From Azospirillum lipoferum 4B (GTDB taxonomy: Bacteria > Pseudomonadota > Alphaproteobacteria > Azospirillales > Azospirillaceae), in the NCBI RefSeq assembly GCF_000283655.1, contig NC_016622.1, forward strand, positions 248,001-312,000: 64,000 bases of DNA, given 5' to 3'. Below the pieces are notes generated by a model. That model had not been told where the DNA came from, did not search any database, and saw nothing but the letters and a program-made list of their open reading frames with translations. Below, piece after piece: positions 47,720 to 58,362 of this stretch. The position numbers and the translations under genes were made by a program. The stretch's first letter is position 1. The number at the start of each line of letters is the position of its first letter.

Positions 47720-49468
47720 ATGGGAGAAGCTGCCCGAACTCTGCCCGACCATCCATGGCTGGCCTCCTACCCGCCGACGGTGGACTGGGCGATGCCGATC
47801 CCGGCCCGGCCACTGACGGAGCTGCTGGACGGCGCCGTCGCCCGCCATGGCGCCAAGCCCTGCCTGAACTTTCTGGGCAAGCGCACCAGTTACCGCGAGC
47901 TGGGGCAGCTGGTCGACCGTGCCGCTCGCGGCTTCCAGGCCATCGGGGTGGGGAAGGGCACGCGGGTCGGGCTGTTCCTGCCCAACACCCCCTATTACGT
48001 CATCGCCTTTTTCGGCATCCTGAAGGCCGGCGGCACGGTGGTGAACTTCAACCCGCTCTATGCCGAACGCGAACTGGTCCACCAGATCGGCGACAGCGAC
48101 ATCGACCTGATGGTCACGCTGGACCTGAAGCTGCTGTACGGTAAGATGGCGCGGATGCTGGCCGAGACCGGGCTGAAGCGGCTGGTGATCTGCCGCATGG
48201 CCGAGATCCTGCCCTTCCCGAAGAACTGGCTGTTCCCCATCGCCAAGAAGGCGGAGATCGCGGCGATCCCGCGCGACGACCGCCACATCCCCTTCGCCCA
48301 GCTGATCGCCAACGACGGCCGGCCGGCGCCGGTCGCCATCGACGCGCGCGAGGACGTCGCGGTCCTGCAATACACCGGCGGCACCACCGGCGTGCCGAAG
48401 GGCGCGATGCTGACCCACGCCAACCTCTACGCCAACACCATCCAGTGCGCGACCTGGTACGCGGCGAAGGAGCGCAAGCCCGGTGAGGGCGCCGACGACG
48501 GGCAGGAGCGCATGCTGGGCGTGCTGCCGCTGTTCCATGTCTTCGCCATGACCGCGGTGATGAATTTCGGCCTGCATCTGGGGGCGGAGATCGTCCTGCT
48601 GCCGCGCTTCGAGCTGGAGCAGGTGATGCGCACCCTGCAGAAGGAGCGGATCACCCTGTTCCCCGCCGTCCCCACCATCTACACGGCGATCAACCACCAC
48701 AAGCACCTGAAGGACTTCGACCTGTCCTCCATCCGCTTCTGCATGTCGGGCGGCGCGCCGCTGCCGCTGGAGGTGAAGGAGGCGTTCGAGCGCACCACCG
48801 GCTGCACGCTGGTCGAGGGTTACGGCCTGTCGGAAAGCTCGCCCGTCGCCACGGTGAACCCGGCGGTGCTGCACAGTGACAAGAAGGGCTCCATCGGCCT
48901 GCCGCTGCCCGGCACCATCGTGGAGATCGTCAGCCTGGAGGAGCCGCGCCGCGTGCTGCCGCCCGGCGAGAAGGGCGAGGTCTGCATCCGCGGGCCGCAG
49001 GTGATGAAGGGCTATTGGCGCCGCCCGGACGAAACCGCGCAGACGCTGGTCGACGGCCGGCTGCACACCGGCGATGTCGGGGTGATGGACGAGGACGGCT
49101 ACACCACCATCGTCGACCGCATCAAGGACATGATCCTGTGCAGCGGCTTCAACGTCTATCCCCGCAATGTCGAGGAGGCGATCTACCTGCACCCCGCCGT
49201 CGCCGAATGCGTGGTGGCCGGCGTGCCCGACGAGTATCGCGGCCAGACGGTGAAGGCCTATGTCCGGCTGGACGAGGGGCAGAGCCTGACCGCCGAGGAG
49301 CTGCACGCCTTCCTGAAGGACAAGCTGTCGCCCATCGAGATGCCGAAAGTCGTGGAATTCCGCCGGGAGCTGCCCAAGACCATGATCGGAAAACTGTCCC
49401 GCAAGGCCCTGCTGGACGAGGAACAGAGCAAGCGCGACGCCGCCGCGGCGACTGGCGGGTCCGCATGA
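47720..49468 (+). CDS. fadD: Long-chain fatty acid-CoA ligase
   Basis: 582 residues, ANL superfamily. The AMP-binding motif YTGGTTGVPKGAMLTHANL near residue 217, EGYGLSESSPVATVNP, the hinge TGDVGVMDEDGYTTIVDRIKDMI, and the C-terminal lysine region PKTMIGKLSRKAL are present. It activates fatty acids for beta-oxidation or lipid use at the inner membrane. The stop overlaps the acylphosphatase start (ATGA), so the two genes are coupled. Confidence 0.95.
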   Translation: MGEAARTLPDHPWLASYPPTVDWAMPIPARPLTELLDGAVARHGAKPCLNFLGKRTSYRELGQLVDRAARGFQAIGVGKGTRVGLFLPNTPYYVIAFFGILKAGGTVVNFNPLYAERELVHQIGDSDIDLMVTLDLKLLYGKMARMLAETGLKRLVICRMAEILPFPKNWLFPIAKKAEIAAIPRDDRHIPFAQLIANDGRPAPVAIDAREDVAVLQYTGGTTGVPKGAMLTHANLYANTIQCATWYAAKERKPGEGADDGQERMLGVLPLFHVFAMTAVMNFGLHLGAEIVLLPRFELEQVMRTLQKERITLFPAVPTIYTAINHHKHLKDFDLSSIRFCMSGGAPLPLEVKEAFERTTGCTLVEGYGLSESSPVATVNPAVLHSDKKGSIGLPLPGTIVEIVSLEEPRRVLPPGEKGEVCIRGPQVMKGYWRRPDETAQTLVDGRLHTGDVGVMDEDGYTTIVDRIKDMILCSGFNVYPRNVEEAIYLHPAVAECVVAGVPDEYRGQTVKAYVRLDEGQSLTAEELHAFLKDKLSPIEMPKVVEFRRELPKTMIGKLSRKALLDEEQSKRDAAAATGGSA

Positions 49469-49755
49469 GCGGCGCCGAGCGCAAGGCGGTCCGCGTCCGT
49501 GTCCAGGGCAAGGTGCAGGGCGTGTGGTATCGCGGCTGGACCGTCGATGCCGCGGGCCGACTGGGCCTGACCGGCTGGGTCCGCAACCGCAGCGACGGCA
49601 CGGTGGAGGCGCTGTTCGCCGGCCCCGCCGATGCCGTCGACCGCATGCTGGAGGCCTGCCGCCGCGGCCCGCCCTCTGCCGTCGTCCGCGACGTGGTGTC
49701 CGAACCGGAACAGGATCCGGGCATGGCCGGCTTCGAACAGCGGCCGACGGTGTGA
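49465..49755 (+). CDS. acyP: Acylphosphatase
   Basis: 96 residues. Motif GKVQGVWYRGWTVDAAGRLGLTGWVRNRSDGTVEALFAG contains the catalytic Arg and Asn of the family (given here as its recognisable blocks VQGVWYRGW and GWVRNRSDG). It hydrolyses acyl phosphates; the physiological substrate is uncertain. It is translationally coupled to fadD. Confidence 0.95.
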   Translation: MSGAERKAVRVRVQGKVQGVWYRGWTVDAAGRLGLTGWVRNRSDGTVEALFAGPADAVDRMLEACRRGPPSAVVRDVVSEPEQDPGMAGFEQRPTV

Positions 49756-49766
49756 ACCGCGGTAGA

Positions 49767-49921
49767 AGCCCCTCTCCCCTTGCGGGAGAGGGGTTGGGGT
49801 GAGGGGCTGCAAATCCAATAACACCAACGGCCTGCGGCCGCCGCACCCCTCATCCCAACCCGCGGGTCGGCAAAACGCCGTTGGCGTTTGACCGATCCCG
49901 CCCCGCAAGGGGAGAAGGGCT
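49767..49921. repeat. Palindromic repeat downstream of the acylphosphatase gene
   Basis: Arms AGCCCCTCTCCCCTTGCGGG and CCCGCAAGGGGAGAAGGGCT are complementary with one mismatch; GGGTTGGGGTGAGGGG and CCCCTCATCCCAACCC pair inside; the centre has hairpins (GGCCTGCGGCC; AAACGCCGTTGGCGTTT). Its inner half matches part of the 45020-45363 element. Confidence 0.82.
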
Positions 49922-49960
49922 ACACGTCCGCATTAGCGTTCCGCTAACCATGACGGCGGC

Positions 49961-50869
49961 ATGCTGGCTGGGGTCAGGGTTGGGAGGATGACAGCCGGGA
50001 TGACCGCCAGGAAACCGGATGTGGCCGGGGTGAAGGCCATGCTCACCGGCGTCTTCGCCAAGGCGGCGGAGGCGAAGGGCAAGACCGTGCGCGCGGCCAT
50101 GGCTGCACCGGCACCGAAAGCTGCGGCCGTACCGAGTCGTGACGCCGCCGTCCGCCTCAGCCTGGGGCCGCAGGCGGCGGAGGATGCGCCGGCGCGGCCG
50201 TCCGAACCGCCGGCCGACGGTCTGGCCGACCGGTTGGAACCGGCGATCCGGGCGCTGGCCCGCGACCTGGGCCGGCTGCTGGCCGCCTTCGGCATGGATG
50301 GCACCGATGGCGTGGAGACGGCGCTGCTCGCCCGGTTCGGCGACGCGGAGCGCCGGGCGGCACTCGCGGCGCTGGATGGACGGGCAGGCGAACTGCGCCC
50401 GCTGGCGGAGGCCAGCCGGCAGGATGTGGCGGTCGAGTTGAGCGGGATCGGCCTTGTCCTGGTCGATGGACGGGTGGATGTGAGGCTGGACGCCGCCGCG
50501 CTGATGCTGGCCCGCGTCCCGGCGGAAGACAAGGCGGAGGGGCTGGCGGGCGTGCTCGGCGTCCTTCGCTCCGCCATCCGGCCGGGCAAGGGGCTGACGG
50601 TTGCGACCGACCGGGTCGCCATCGACGATCTGGGCCGCGTCGTGGAGGTTTTGTCCCAAGCGATGATGAAGCCGCCGCAGGGGCTGGAAGGCACGCTGAC
50701 CCTGTCGCCGCTGGGCGCGCCGGAGGAGGATGGCGGGGCGCTGGAGCTGTCCCTGTCGCTCTCCGGGCTGCTGGGAGAGGTGGCGACCGCAGCATCTGCC
50801 AAACCGATGCCGGCGAAGGAAAAGCCGGTCGGCGAGATCGAGGAGCGTGGGTTCGATGTCCGGATTTGA
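49961..50869 (+). CDS. Protein of unknown function
   Basis: Up to 302 residues. The N-terminal third is basic and disordered (VKAMLTGVFAKAAEAKGKTV, then Ala/Pro-rich); the rest is helical, then beta-rich (QDVAVELSGIGLVLVDGRVD). No signal peptide or membrane helix. The start is uncertain: ATGs at 49961, 49988 and 50000 are all in frame, and GGGAGG lies at 49982-49987. Its end overlaps the start of the next gene by 14 bp, suggesting coupling. Not recognised. Confidence 0.7.
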   Translation: MLAGVRVGRMTAGMTARKPDVAGVKAMLTGVFAKAAEAKGKTVRAAMAAPAPKAAAVPSRDAAVRLSLGPQAAEDAPARPSEPPADGLADRLEPAIRALARDLGRLLAAFGMDGTDGVETALLARFGDAERRAALAALDGRAGELRPLAEASRQDVAVELSGIGLVLVDGRVDVRLDAAALMLARVPAEDKAEGLAGVLGVLRSAIRPGKGLTVATDRVAIDDLGRVVEVLSQAMMKPPQGLEGTLTLSPLGAPEEDGGALELSLSLSGLLGEVATAASAKPMPAKEKPVGEIEERGFDVRI

Positions 50870-51368
50870 GGCGCGCCTTCCGGTCGCCGGCTTGTTGTGC
50901 GGGCTGCTGCTTGCGGGTGTTCCCCCGGCGCTGGCCGGTGCGCTTGAGCGGACCGAGCCCGGCCATCTGCCGCCGCCGCAGCCGGGCTCCGACCTGCCCA
51001 TCGCGCCGCCCATCGTGCAGTTCCCGCTGCCGCCGCAATGGATGACGATCCGCTCCAAGGAGGATTGGCGCAAGGCCGGCAAGTTCGAGAAGGAGCTGAG
51101 CCGGGACTGCGCCGCCCTGCGCTTCACCGAGATCACGCCGCTACGCTTCCGCGCCTATTTCAATGGCGAGGTGCTGGGCGTCGCCTTCGGCCATGGGCTG
51201 AACCTGAACGATCCCGACCGGAAGGCCGACCGCAAGAAGATCTACCTGTTCCGCAACGGCGATTCGACCGCCTGCACCGTGCAGTCGATGGACAACAAGG
51301 ACCCGCGCGTGAACCCCGCCGGCGATCGGGCCGGAACGCCGGCCGCCGGCGGGTTCCAGAAATATTAG
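50856..51368 (+). CDS. Secreted protein of unknown function
   Basis: 170 residues with a signal peptide ([19 protein letters not shown]). The mature part is Pro-rich at first ([20 protein letters not shown]), then [20 protein letters not shown] and [18 protein letters not shown], with two cysteines that could form a disulphide. Expected in the periplasm. It overlaps the upstream gene and converges on lipB with a 4-bp overlap of the ends. Not recognised. Confidence 0.78.
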   Translation: MSGFEARLPVAGLLCGLLLAGVPPALAGALERTEPGHLPPPQPGSDLPIAPPIVQFPLPPQWMTIRSKEDWRKAGKFEKELSRDCAALRFTEITPLRFRAYFNGEVLGVAFGHGLNLNDPDRKADRKKIYLFRNGDSTACTVQSMDNKDPRVNPAGDRAGTPAAGGFQKY

Positions 51369-52087
51369 GCGTCCTCACCCCGCATCGCGCCGCCGAACAC
51401 CTCCGGCCACGCCGCGATCAGGGCGGAATCGACATCCTCCATCGTCACCAGCTGGCCCAGCGCGACGATGGAGGTGACGCCATGCTCGGCGATGCCGCAG
51501 GGGACGATGCCGCCGAAATGGGACAGGTCCGGCTCCACGTTCAGGGCGATGCCGTGGAAGCTGACCCAGCGGCGCACCCGCACGCCGATGGCGGCGATCT
51601 TGTCCTCCTGGCCCTTCAGCCCGCCATAGGGCTGCTTGTCGACCCAGATGCCGACGCGGCCCTCCCGCCGTTCGCCCTTGATGTTGAAGGAGGCGAGCGT
51701 GCGGATGATCCACTCCTCCAGGTCGCGGACGAAACCGCGGATGTCGGCGCCGCGCGCCTTCAGGTCCAGCATGACATAGGCCACGCGCTGTCCCGGCCCA
51801 TGGTAGGTGTACTGGCCGCCGCGGCCGCTGCGGTAGACGGGGAAGCGGTCGGCCTCCAGCAGGTCCTCGTCCCGCGCGCTGGTGCCGGCGGTGTAGAGCG
51901 GCGGATGTTCGAGCAGCCAGACCATCTCCGGCGCGGTGCCGGCGCGGATCGCCTCGACGCGGGCCTCCATCTCGGCGATGGCGTCGGGGTAGGGCACCGG
52001 CTCGTCGGAGATGCGCCACTCCATCGGCTGCGGGGCGGTGGTTCCGGGCTGGGGGTGACTGGCGGTCAGGCTGGTCGGGGATGTCAT
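51365..52087 (-). CDS. lipB: Octanoyltransferase LipB
   Basis: Transfers octanoyl groups from acyl carrier protein to lipoyl domains, the first step of lipoate synthesis. 240 residues. Signature [22 protein letters not shown], the conserved Lys in [26 protein letters not shown], and the catalytic Cys in GGIVPCGI. The start is placed at MTSPTSLT; homologues may begin at the later MEWRISDE. Confidence 0.95.
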   Translation of the reverse strand: MTSPTSLTASHPQPGTTAPQPMEWRISDEPVPYPDAIAEMEARVEAIRAGTAPEMVWLLEHPPLYTAGTSARDEDLLEADRFPVYRSGRGGQYTYHGPGQRVAYVMLDLKARGADIRGFVRDLEEWIIRTLASFNIKGERREGRVGIWVDKQPYGGLKGQEDKIAAIGVRVRRWVSFHGIALNVEPDLSHFGGIVPCGIAEHGVTSIVALGQLVTMEDVDSALIAAWPEVFGGAMRGEDA

Positions 52088-52179
52088 TCGATGGGGTCTC
52101 TGACGGTGTCGGCTGCAGTGTCGGCGGAGCGGCCGGAGGGCCGTTCCGAATTTTTCTTCGCGAACGATGATTGTAGCGC

Positions 52180-52208
52180 TTGATCGACCGTCGGGAAGCT
52201 GATATCTA
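52180..52208 (+). promoter_or_regulatory. Sigma-70 promoter for tRNA-Leu
   Basis: TTGATC, a 17-bp spacer, TATCTA; the -10 ends 53 bp before the mature tRNA 5' end. Confidence 0.65.
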
Positions 52209-52261
52209 CCCGCTCCACCCGATGAGGCGCGCAAGCGGACGTCGGGAACTACCAGCCTGAT

Positions 52262-52346
52262 GCGGTCGTGGCGGAATTGGTAGACGCGCAGCGTTGAGGT
52301 CGCTGTGGGGCAACCCGTGGAAGTTCGAGTCTTCTCGACCGCACCA
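52262..52346 (+). tRNA. tRNA-Leu (anticodon GAG)
   Basis: 85 nt with encoded CCA. The acceptor stem GCGGTCG pairs with CGACCGC. The D-loop has the usual GGTAGAC-type sequence; the anticodon stem-loop CAGCG-TTGAGGT-CGCTG gives GAG; a long class II variable arm (GTGGGGCAACCCGTG region) and T-loop TTCGAGTC follow. Confidence 0.96.
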
Positions 52347-52390
52347 CTCTCCCATGCAGATGGGACCATCCCGGGGATACGGGACTGACG

Positions 52391-52426
52391 AAAAGCCCGC
52401 AGGTCGCAAGACCGAGCGGGCTTTTT
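52391..52426 (+). terminator. Intrinsic terminator after tRNA-Leu
   Basis: AAAAGCCCGC, an inner AGGTC-GCAA-GACC hairpin, then GCGGGCTTTTT. It also suits the convergent STAS gene. Confidence 0.85.
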
Positions 52427-52461
52427 CGTGTTCCGGCCTCATGCCGCCGGCGTGCCGGGCG

Positions 52462-52764
52462 TCACCGGAACTCGATATAGCGGTCGAGCGTGGCCCGGCG
52501 CAGGGCGCGGACGATGTGGGGAGGGGCGCCGCTGGCGACGATGTGACCGCCGGCCTCGCGGCAGCGGTTCGCCAGGATGAACATCATGCCGATGGCTGCG
52601 GAGTCGATGAAGGTGACGAAGCGCAGGTCGATCGGCACCACCGGGTTGGCGGCAAAATCCCAATCGCGCAGCATGTCGTGGAAGCGGTTGCCGTCCTCGT
52701 AGGTACAGCGGCCCGACAGCAGAATGCCGTCGCGGTCGCCGACGGTGGTGAAGGCATACTCCAT
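52462..52764 (-). CDS. STAS-domain protein (anti-sigma factor antagonist-like)
   Basis: 100 residues. STAS fold: GILLSGRCTYEDGNRFHDML, VVPIDLRFVTFIDSAAIGMMFILANRC with the Ser that is phosphorylated in SpoIIAA-type proteins (FIDSAAIG), and the final GAPPHIVRALRRATLDRYIEF. No kinase or sigma factor is adjacent. It could belong to a chemotaxis-like or partner-switching pathway; partner unknown. Confidence 0.88.
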   Translation of the reverse strand: MEYAFTTVGDRDGILLSGRCTYEDGNRFHDMLRDWDFAANPVVPIDLRFVTFIDSAAIGMMFILANRCREAGGHIVASGAPPHIVRALRRATLDRYIEFR

Positions 52765-53125
52765 AAGCGCGTCCGGCCCCTCTCCCCGTGATGCGGCACT
52801 TGGTGATGGGAACACGAAGGGTTGCGGCGGTGCAAGGGGGCGCCAAGGGTATGGCGGGAAAAGCACCGGAAAGACCCATTCCATACCCGACCGGGCTGGA
52901 CAAACGGGGACGGCGCCTCTATGTCGGGGGCGCCCCTGCCGGTGCCGATCCCGTCCTCTGCGCCGGGACCATGGTACCGCGCGGAGGCCTTCCACAACCC
53001 GCAAAGCCCGAACGCCGCCGGCCTGCCGTCCGAAGTCGCGGAGCCGCGTTGCCGTTGCCGTTGCCGTGCCGTCGGTCACCATGCCGGCATTCGGGCGTTG
53101 CCATCGTCGAAGGGAGGGTGCCGGC

Positions 53126-54562
53126 ATGCACACCGATCCCCACACGCCGGACCTGCGGCCGGACAGCGCTGCCCATGCCCATGGACATCGTCCCATGGGC
53201 CATGAGGCGGAGGACGAACGCCCCTACGGCGTCGAGCCGGAGTTCGTGGAAGAGATCGTCGCCCTGCTGCGCGCCCGCGAACGCGATGCCGTTCTGGCGC
53301 GGCTGGAGGAGCTGCACGCCGCCGACATCGCCGACCTGATCGAACAGGCCGACCCGGCCGAGCGCGCCGACCTGATCGACCTGCTGCCGGCGGAGCTGGA
53401 CGGCGAGGTGCTGTCCTACCTGAATCCGGACCTGCGCGAAGCGCTGATCGAACGGTTCGAGCCGCAGGAGCTGGCCGCCGCCGTCGCCGACCTCGACACC
53501 GACGATGCCGTCGAGCTGATCGAGGATCTGGACGCGGAGACGCGGGCGCAGATCCTGGCGAAGCTGCCCGACGCCGAACGCGCCCTGGTGCAGGAGAACC
53601 TGACCTACGACGAGGACAGTGCCGGCCGCATGATGCAGCGCGAGCTGGTCGCGGTGCCGGAATTCTGGACGGTGGGCAAGACCATCGACTTCGTGCGGGC
53701 GGCCACCGACACGCTGCCGGAGGATTTCTACGACATCTTCATCGTCGACCCGATGCACCGGGTGGTGGGCGCGGTGCCGCTGTCGCGCCTGCTGCGCCAG
53801 CGCCGGGCCGTGCGCATCGCCGATCTGGTCACCGGCGAGGTCGACGTCATCCCCGCCACCATGGAGCGGGCGGAGGTCGCCAACCTGTTCCGCCAATATG
53901 CCCTGGTCTCCGCCCCCGTGGTCGATCCCGCCGGCCGGCTGATCGGCGTCATCACCGTCGACGACGTCGTCCGCATCATCGACGAGGAGGCGGAGGACGA
54001 CCTGCGCAAGCTGAGCGGGTCGGGCGACACCGGCGTGTTCAGCGGCATCGCCGACATCGCCCGCGGCCGGGTCGGCTGGCTGACCGTCAACCTCGCCACC
54101 GCCTTCCTGGCGTCGGGCGTCATCTCGCTGTTCGAGGCCACCATCGAGCAGATCGTGGCGCTGGCGGTGCTGATGCCCATCGTCGCCTCGATGGGCGGCA
54201 ATGCCGGGACGCAGACGCTGACCGTCGTCGTCCGCGCGCTGGCGACGCACGAGCTGTCGTCGGCCAACGCCATGCGGGTGGTGGGCAAGGAACTGCTGGT
54301 CGGGCTGATCAACGGCGGCATCTTCGCCGTGATGGTCGGGGTGATCGCGCTGCTCTGGTACGGCCCGATGATCGGCATCGTCATCGCGCTCGCCATGATC
54401 ATCAATCTGGTGGTGGCGGGGCTGAGCGGCGCGCTGATCCCGCTGGGGCTGGAGAAACTGGGCGTCGATCCCGCGGTGTCCAGTGCGGTGTTCCTGACGA
54501 CCGTCACCGACGTGATCGGCTTCCTGGCTTTCCTGGGGCTGGCGTCGGCGTTCCTGCTGTAG
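53126..54562 (+). CDS. mgtE: Magnesium transporter MgtE
   Basis: 478 residues. N domain of helical repeats (LLRARERDAVLARLEELHAADIADL, LLPAELDGEVLSYL), a CBS pair (TYDEDSAGRMMQRELVAVPE to VTVDDVVRIIDEEAEDD), then five membrane helices with MPIVASMGGNAGTQTL, the MgtE selectivity region. Mg2+ sensing by the N and CBS domains gates the pore. The His-rich head (HAHGHRPMGHE) may bind metal. ATG 53126 has GGGAGGG upstream. Confidence 0.96.
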   Translation: MHTDPHTPDLRPDSAAHAHGHRPMGHEAEDERPYGVEPEFVEEIVALLRARERDAVLARLEELHAADIADLIEQADPAERADLIDLLPAELDGEVLSYLNPDLREALIERFEPQELAAAVADLDTDDAVELIEDLDAETRAQILAKLPDAERALVQENLTYDEDSAGRMMQRELVAVPEFWTVGKTIDFVRAATDTLPEDFYDIFIVDPMHRVVGAVPLSRLLRQRRAVRIADLVTGEVDVIPATMERAEVANLFRQYALVSAPVVDPAGRLIGVITVDDVVRIIDEEAEDDLRKLSGSGDTGVFSGIADIARGRVGWLTVNLATAFLASGVISLFEATIEQIVALAVLMPIVASMGGNAGTQTLTVVVRALATHELSSANAMRVVGKELLVGLINGGIFAVMVGVIALLWYGPMIGIVIALAMIINLVVAGLSGALIPLGLEKLGVDPAVSSAVFLTTVTDVIGFLAFLGLASAFLL

Positions 54563-54596
54563 GGCAGCCACAGGAAAAGCCAGGAAGCGGAGCGCC

Positions 54597-55082
54597 TTAC
54601 AGGGTGGTGGCGCTGCAGTAGGCCCAATCCTCGCCCTGCAGCCCGAAGAAGGCGGCGACCGGCTTGGCGCCGGACCGGTCGACGACCACACGGAACCGGC
54701 TGCCGGTGCAGGCGCCCTGGGTCTGCTTGGCGAAGGGCAGCTTGACGTGCTTGGACTTCAGGCAGGCGTCCGACATCTTCGGCGGGGTGGCCGGGCCGTC
54801 CACCTTCTTGCCGTTCAGCACCATGTAATAGTTGGTGGCAAGACCGCCCTTGACGTCGGCCTTCACCTCGATCCTGCCGAAGCGCGACTTGTAGAGGCCG
54901 GTTTCCTGCTCGCCGTCCGGGGTGCCGCCCGGCAGCGGACGGAAGGAGATGGCGGCGCAGGAGGGCGGATCCTTTGCCTCCGCCGCGGTGGAGACCGCGG
55001 CGAAAGCGGCGAGGCCGCCGGCCAGCAGAAGGGCGGCCTTGAGGGCGGCCGTGCGTGCGGACGGCAGGCTTGCGGACAGCAT
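54597..55082 (-). CDS. Secreted protein of unknown function
   Basis: 161 residues with a signal peptide (AALKAALLLAGGLAAFAAVSTAAEA). The mature protein has CAAISFRPLPGGTPDGEQETGLY and RIEVKADVKGGLATNYYMVLNG, with four cysteines, and FGLQGEDWAYCSATTL at the end. Likely periplasmic. Ribosome site AGGGGT lies before ATG 55082. Not recognised. Confidence 0.78.
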   Translation of the reverse strand: MLSASLPSARTAALKAALLLAGGLAAFAAVSTAAEAKDPPSCAAISFRPLPGGTPDGEQETGLYKSRFGRIEVKADVKGGLATNYYMVLNGKKVDGPATPPKMSDACLKSKHVKLPFAKQTQGACTGSRFRVVVDRSGAKPVAAFFGLQGEDWAYCSATTL

Positions 55083-55111
55083 GGGAAACCCCTTTCGTAC
55101 CGGTTGGACCG

Positions 55112-55555
55112 TCATTTCGGCATCACGCAGAAGGTGGTCTGTTGCATCAGCGCGCAGTCCTTCTCCACCCCGCCGTCCAGCATCGACACCTCGACCTGGG
55201 TGATGACCAGGGTGCGGCCCGGCTTCACCACGCGGGCGCGGGCGATCATGACGTCGCCCTTGGCCGGCGACATCAGGTTGATCTTGAACTCCACCGCCAG
55301 CACCTCCGCCCCGGCGGGCATCAGGCTCAGCGCGGCATAGCCGCCGGCATTGTCGGCCAGCGTGCTGACCATGCCGGCATGGAAGAAGCCGTGCTGCTGC
55401 GTCAGGTCGGCGCGGAAGGGCAGCCGCATCTCGCAGAAGCCGGGCTCCATCGCCGCCATCTCGATGCCGAGCGTCCTGCAGATCGGCTGCTGTTCGAAGG
55501 AGGCGAGGCAGCGCGCCTTCCAGTCGGGGGTACGGGGTTCGAAGGTGGCGGGCAC
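55112..55555 (-). CDS. PaaI-type hotdog-fold thioesterase
   Basis: 147 residues. Hotdog blocks: RLPFRADLTQQHGFFHAGMVSTLADNAGGYAAL with the HGG-like loop of the PaaI branch, VEFKINLMSPAKGDV and ARVVKPGRTLVITQVEV. It hydrolyses an acyl-CoA of unknown chain. It lies 29 bp upstream of the secreted-protein gene on the same strand. Confidence 0.92.
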   Translation of the reverse strand: MPATFEPRTPDWKARCLASFEQQPICRTLGIEMAAMEPGFCEMRLPFRADLTQQHGFFHAGMVSTLADNAGGYAALSLMPAGAEVLAVEFKINLMSPAKGDVMIARARVVKPGRTLVITQVEVSMLDGGVEKDCALMQQTTFCVMPK

Positions 55556-55661
55556 GGTCGGAGGTCTCCGGCTTGAGGGGCGCTCTCGCGACAGCCTGCG
55601 TCAGCCGCCGCGCCGGATCAAGCGGCCGATTGGACAACCGCAAGAGGCACCCCCTTCGCCG

Positions 55662-56864
<1,203 letters not shown>

Positions 56865-56868
<4 letters not shown>

Positions 56869-58046
56869 GCGGCGGCTCCCTTGGCAAGGAAACGGTCGGC
56901 GGCGAAGGGGCGCAGCAGCGGGTCGGTCCCGCCGGTCAGGACCAGACGGGCGATGCCGTCGGCGGTGACCGGGGTCAGCAGGATGCCGTTGCGGTGGTGG
57001 CCGGTGGCATGGATCAGGCCGGGAATGCCGCTCTCGCCCAGGATCGGCGCGTCGTCGCGGCTGCCGGGGCGGAAGCCGGCCCAGGCCTCCTCGATCGGCA
57101 GTTCGGCGATGCCGGGCAGGGCGCGCCATGCGCCTTCCAGCAGGGCGAACTGGCCGCCGGCGGTCAGCCGGTCGTCGAAGCCGCGCTCCTCCGTCGTGGC
57201 GCCGATCAGCAGCCGGCCGTCCAGCCGCGGAATCAGGTAGGTGCCGGGCGTCCACACCACATGGCGCAGCAGCGGCAGCCGGGCGTCCATGCGCAGGCAG
57301 ACCATCTGCCCCTTGACCGGCCGCACCGGCGGCTTCGCGGCGGGCGGCAGCCCCGGCACGCCGGCCGACCACGCCCCGGCGGCCAGAACCACCCGGTCGG
57401 CCCGGTGCAGAGTTGCAGCAACCCGCACCCCGACGGCGCGACCGCCCTCCACCGCCAGAGCCACCTCGCCGCACTGCTCGTGCAGGCGGGCGCCGGCGGC
57501 CAGGGCGGCGCGCTGCAGGGCGGCTGCCACCTTGCGGTTGTCGACCTGATGGTCGCCGGCACAGAACAGCGCACCGGCCACGCCCGGCTGCAGGAAGGGC
57601 TCGCGCCGCCGCACCTCGGCCCCGCTCAGCCACTCCACCGGCAGGCCGAGGTCGCGCTGGAAGCCGTGCAGGAAGCGAACCTTGGCGGCATCGTCGGCGT
57701 TGAGCGCGATGACCATGGTGCCTTCGGTGCGCAGGTCCACCGCCATGCCGCTCGCCGCCTCCAGGTCGCGGGCGAAGTCGGGCCACAGCGCCTGCGAGGC
57801 GCGGGTCAGCGGCAGCAGCCCGTCCTCCCCCGGTTCGGTTTCGACGCAGGCGGCCAGCATGCCGCCGGCCGCATGGGTGGCGCCTCGGCCCGCCTGCCCC
57901 CGTTCGAACAGATCGACGCGGCAGCCGGCCGATGCCAGCCTCCAGGCGATGGCAAGGCCGATGCAGCCGGCACCGATGACGGCGACGGAGGGACGGATCC
58001 CGGATGCGGGAATCGAAAATGGATGCGGATCTGGCGCATGGATCAT
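56865..58046 (-). CDS. thiO: Glycine oxidase ThiO
   Basis: 393 residues, FAD-dependent DAO family. Dinucleotide-binding motif VAVIGAGCIGLAIAWRLASAG near residue 20, then GRGATHAAGGMLAAC, VKGQMVCLRM and the C-terminal HATGHHRNGILLTPVTAD. It supplies dehydroglycine for ThiG. It is first gene of the thi operon, directly behind the TPP riboswitch whose 3' strand carries the ribosome site AAGGGAG. Confidence 0.96.
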
Positions 58047-58054
58047 GCGGCGGC

Positions 58055-58130
58055 TCCCTTCGCTGGAATTACCCAGACAGGTTCGATGGGTGTGTTCTCA
58101 GCCGCGCGACCACCGCACGGCACCCCAGGC
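58055..58130 (-). promoter_or_regulatory. TPP riboswitch (THI element)
   Basis: On the minus strand GGGGTGCC, then GCGGCTGAGAACACACCC, TCGAACCTGTCTGGGTAATT and CCAGCGAAGGGA: the pyrimidine-sensing CUGAGA and pyrophosphate-sensing ACCUG-GGUAAU-CCAGCGNAGGGA blocks of the TPP aptamer. The final GGGA is the Shine-Dalgarno of thiO, 7 bp before its ATG, so control is probably at translation initiation. Confidence 0.95.
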
Positions 58131-58362
58131 CTATGACTTGCCTTATGCCAATGTTTCGCTGGCCCTACAAGCGGAATCGGCGCCCACCCCATAAGGTTGT
58201 GCGACCAGATGCCACGGCCCGATAGGGAGTCTCCCGTATGAGGCCGGTGACCGATCCGAAGCTAAGCTATCCGAAAAATGTCCGGTGGCCGGGCTTCGAC
58301 GAAACGATCGACGTGGCCGGCATGCGGAAACAAACAACAAGACCGCCGAGGAATTGCCCATC

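Noticed and set aside
46220-49846. A 1208-codon open frame on the minus strand opposite the serine hydrolase and fadD
   Set aside because: It is antisense to two well-recognised enzymes, is rich in His/Gln/Arg/Gly with no domain, and is the expected product of high GC at third codon positions.
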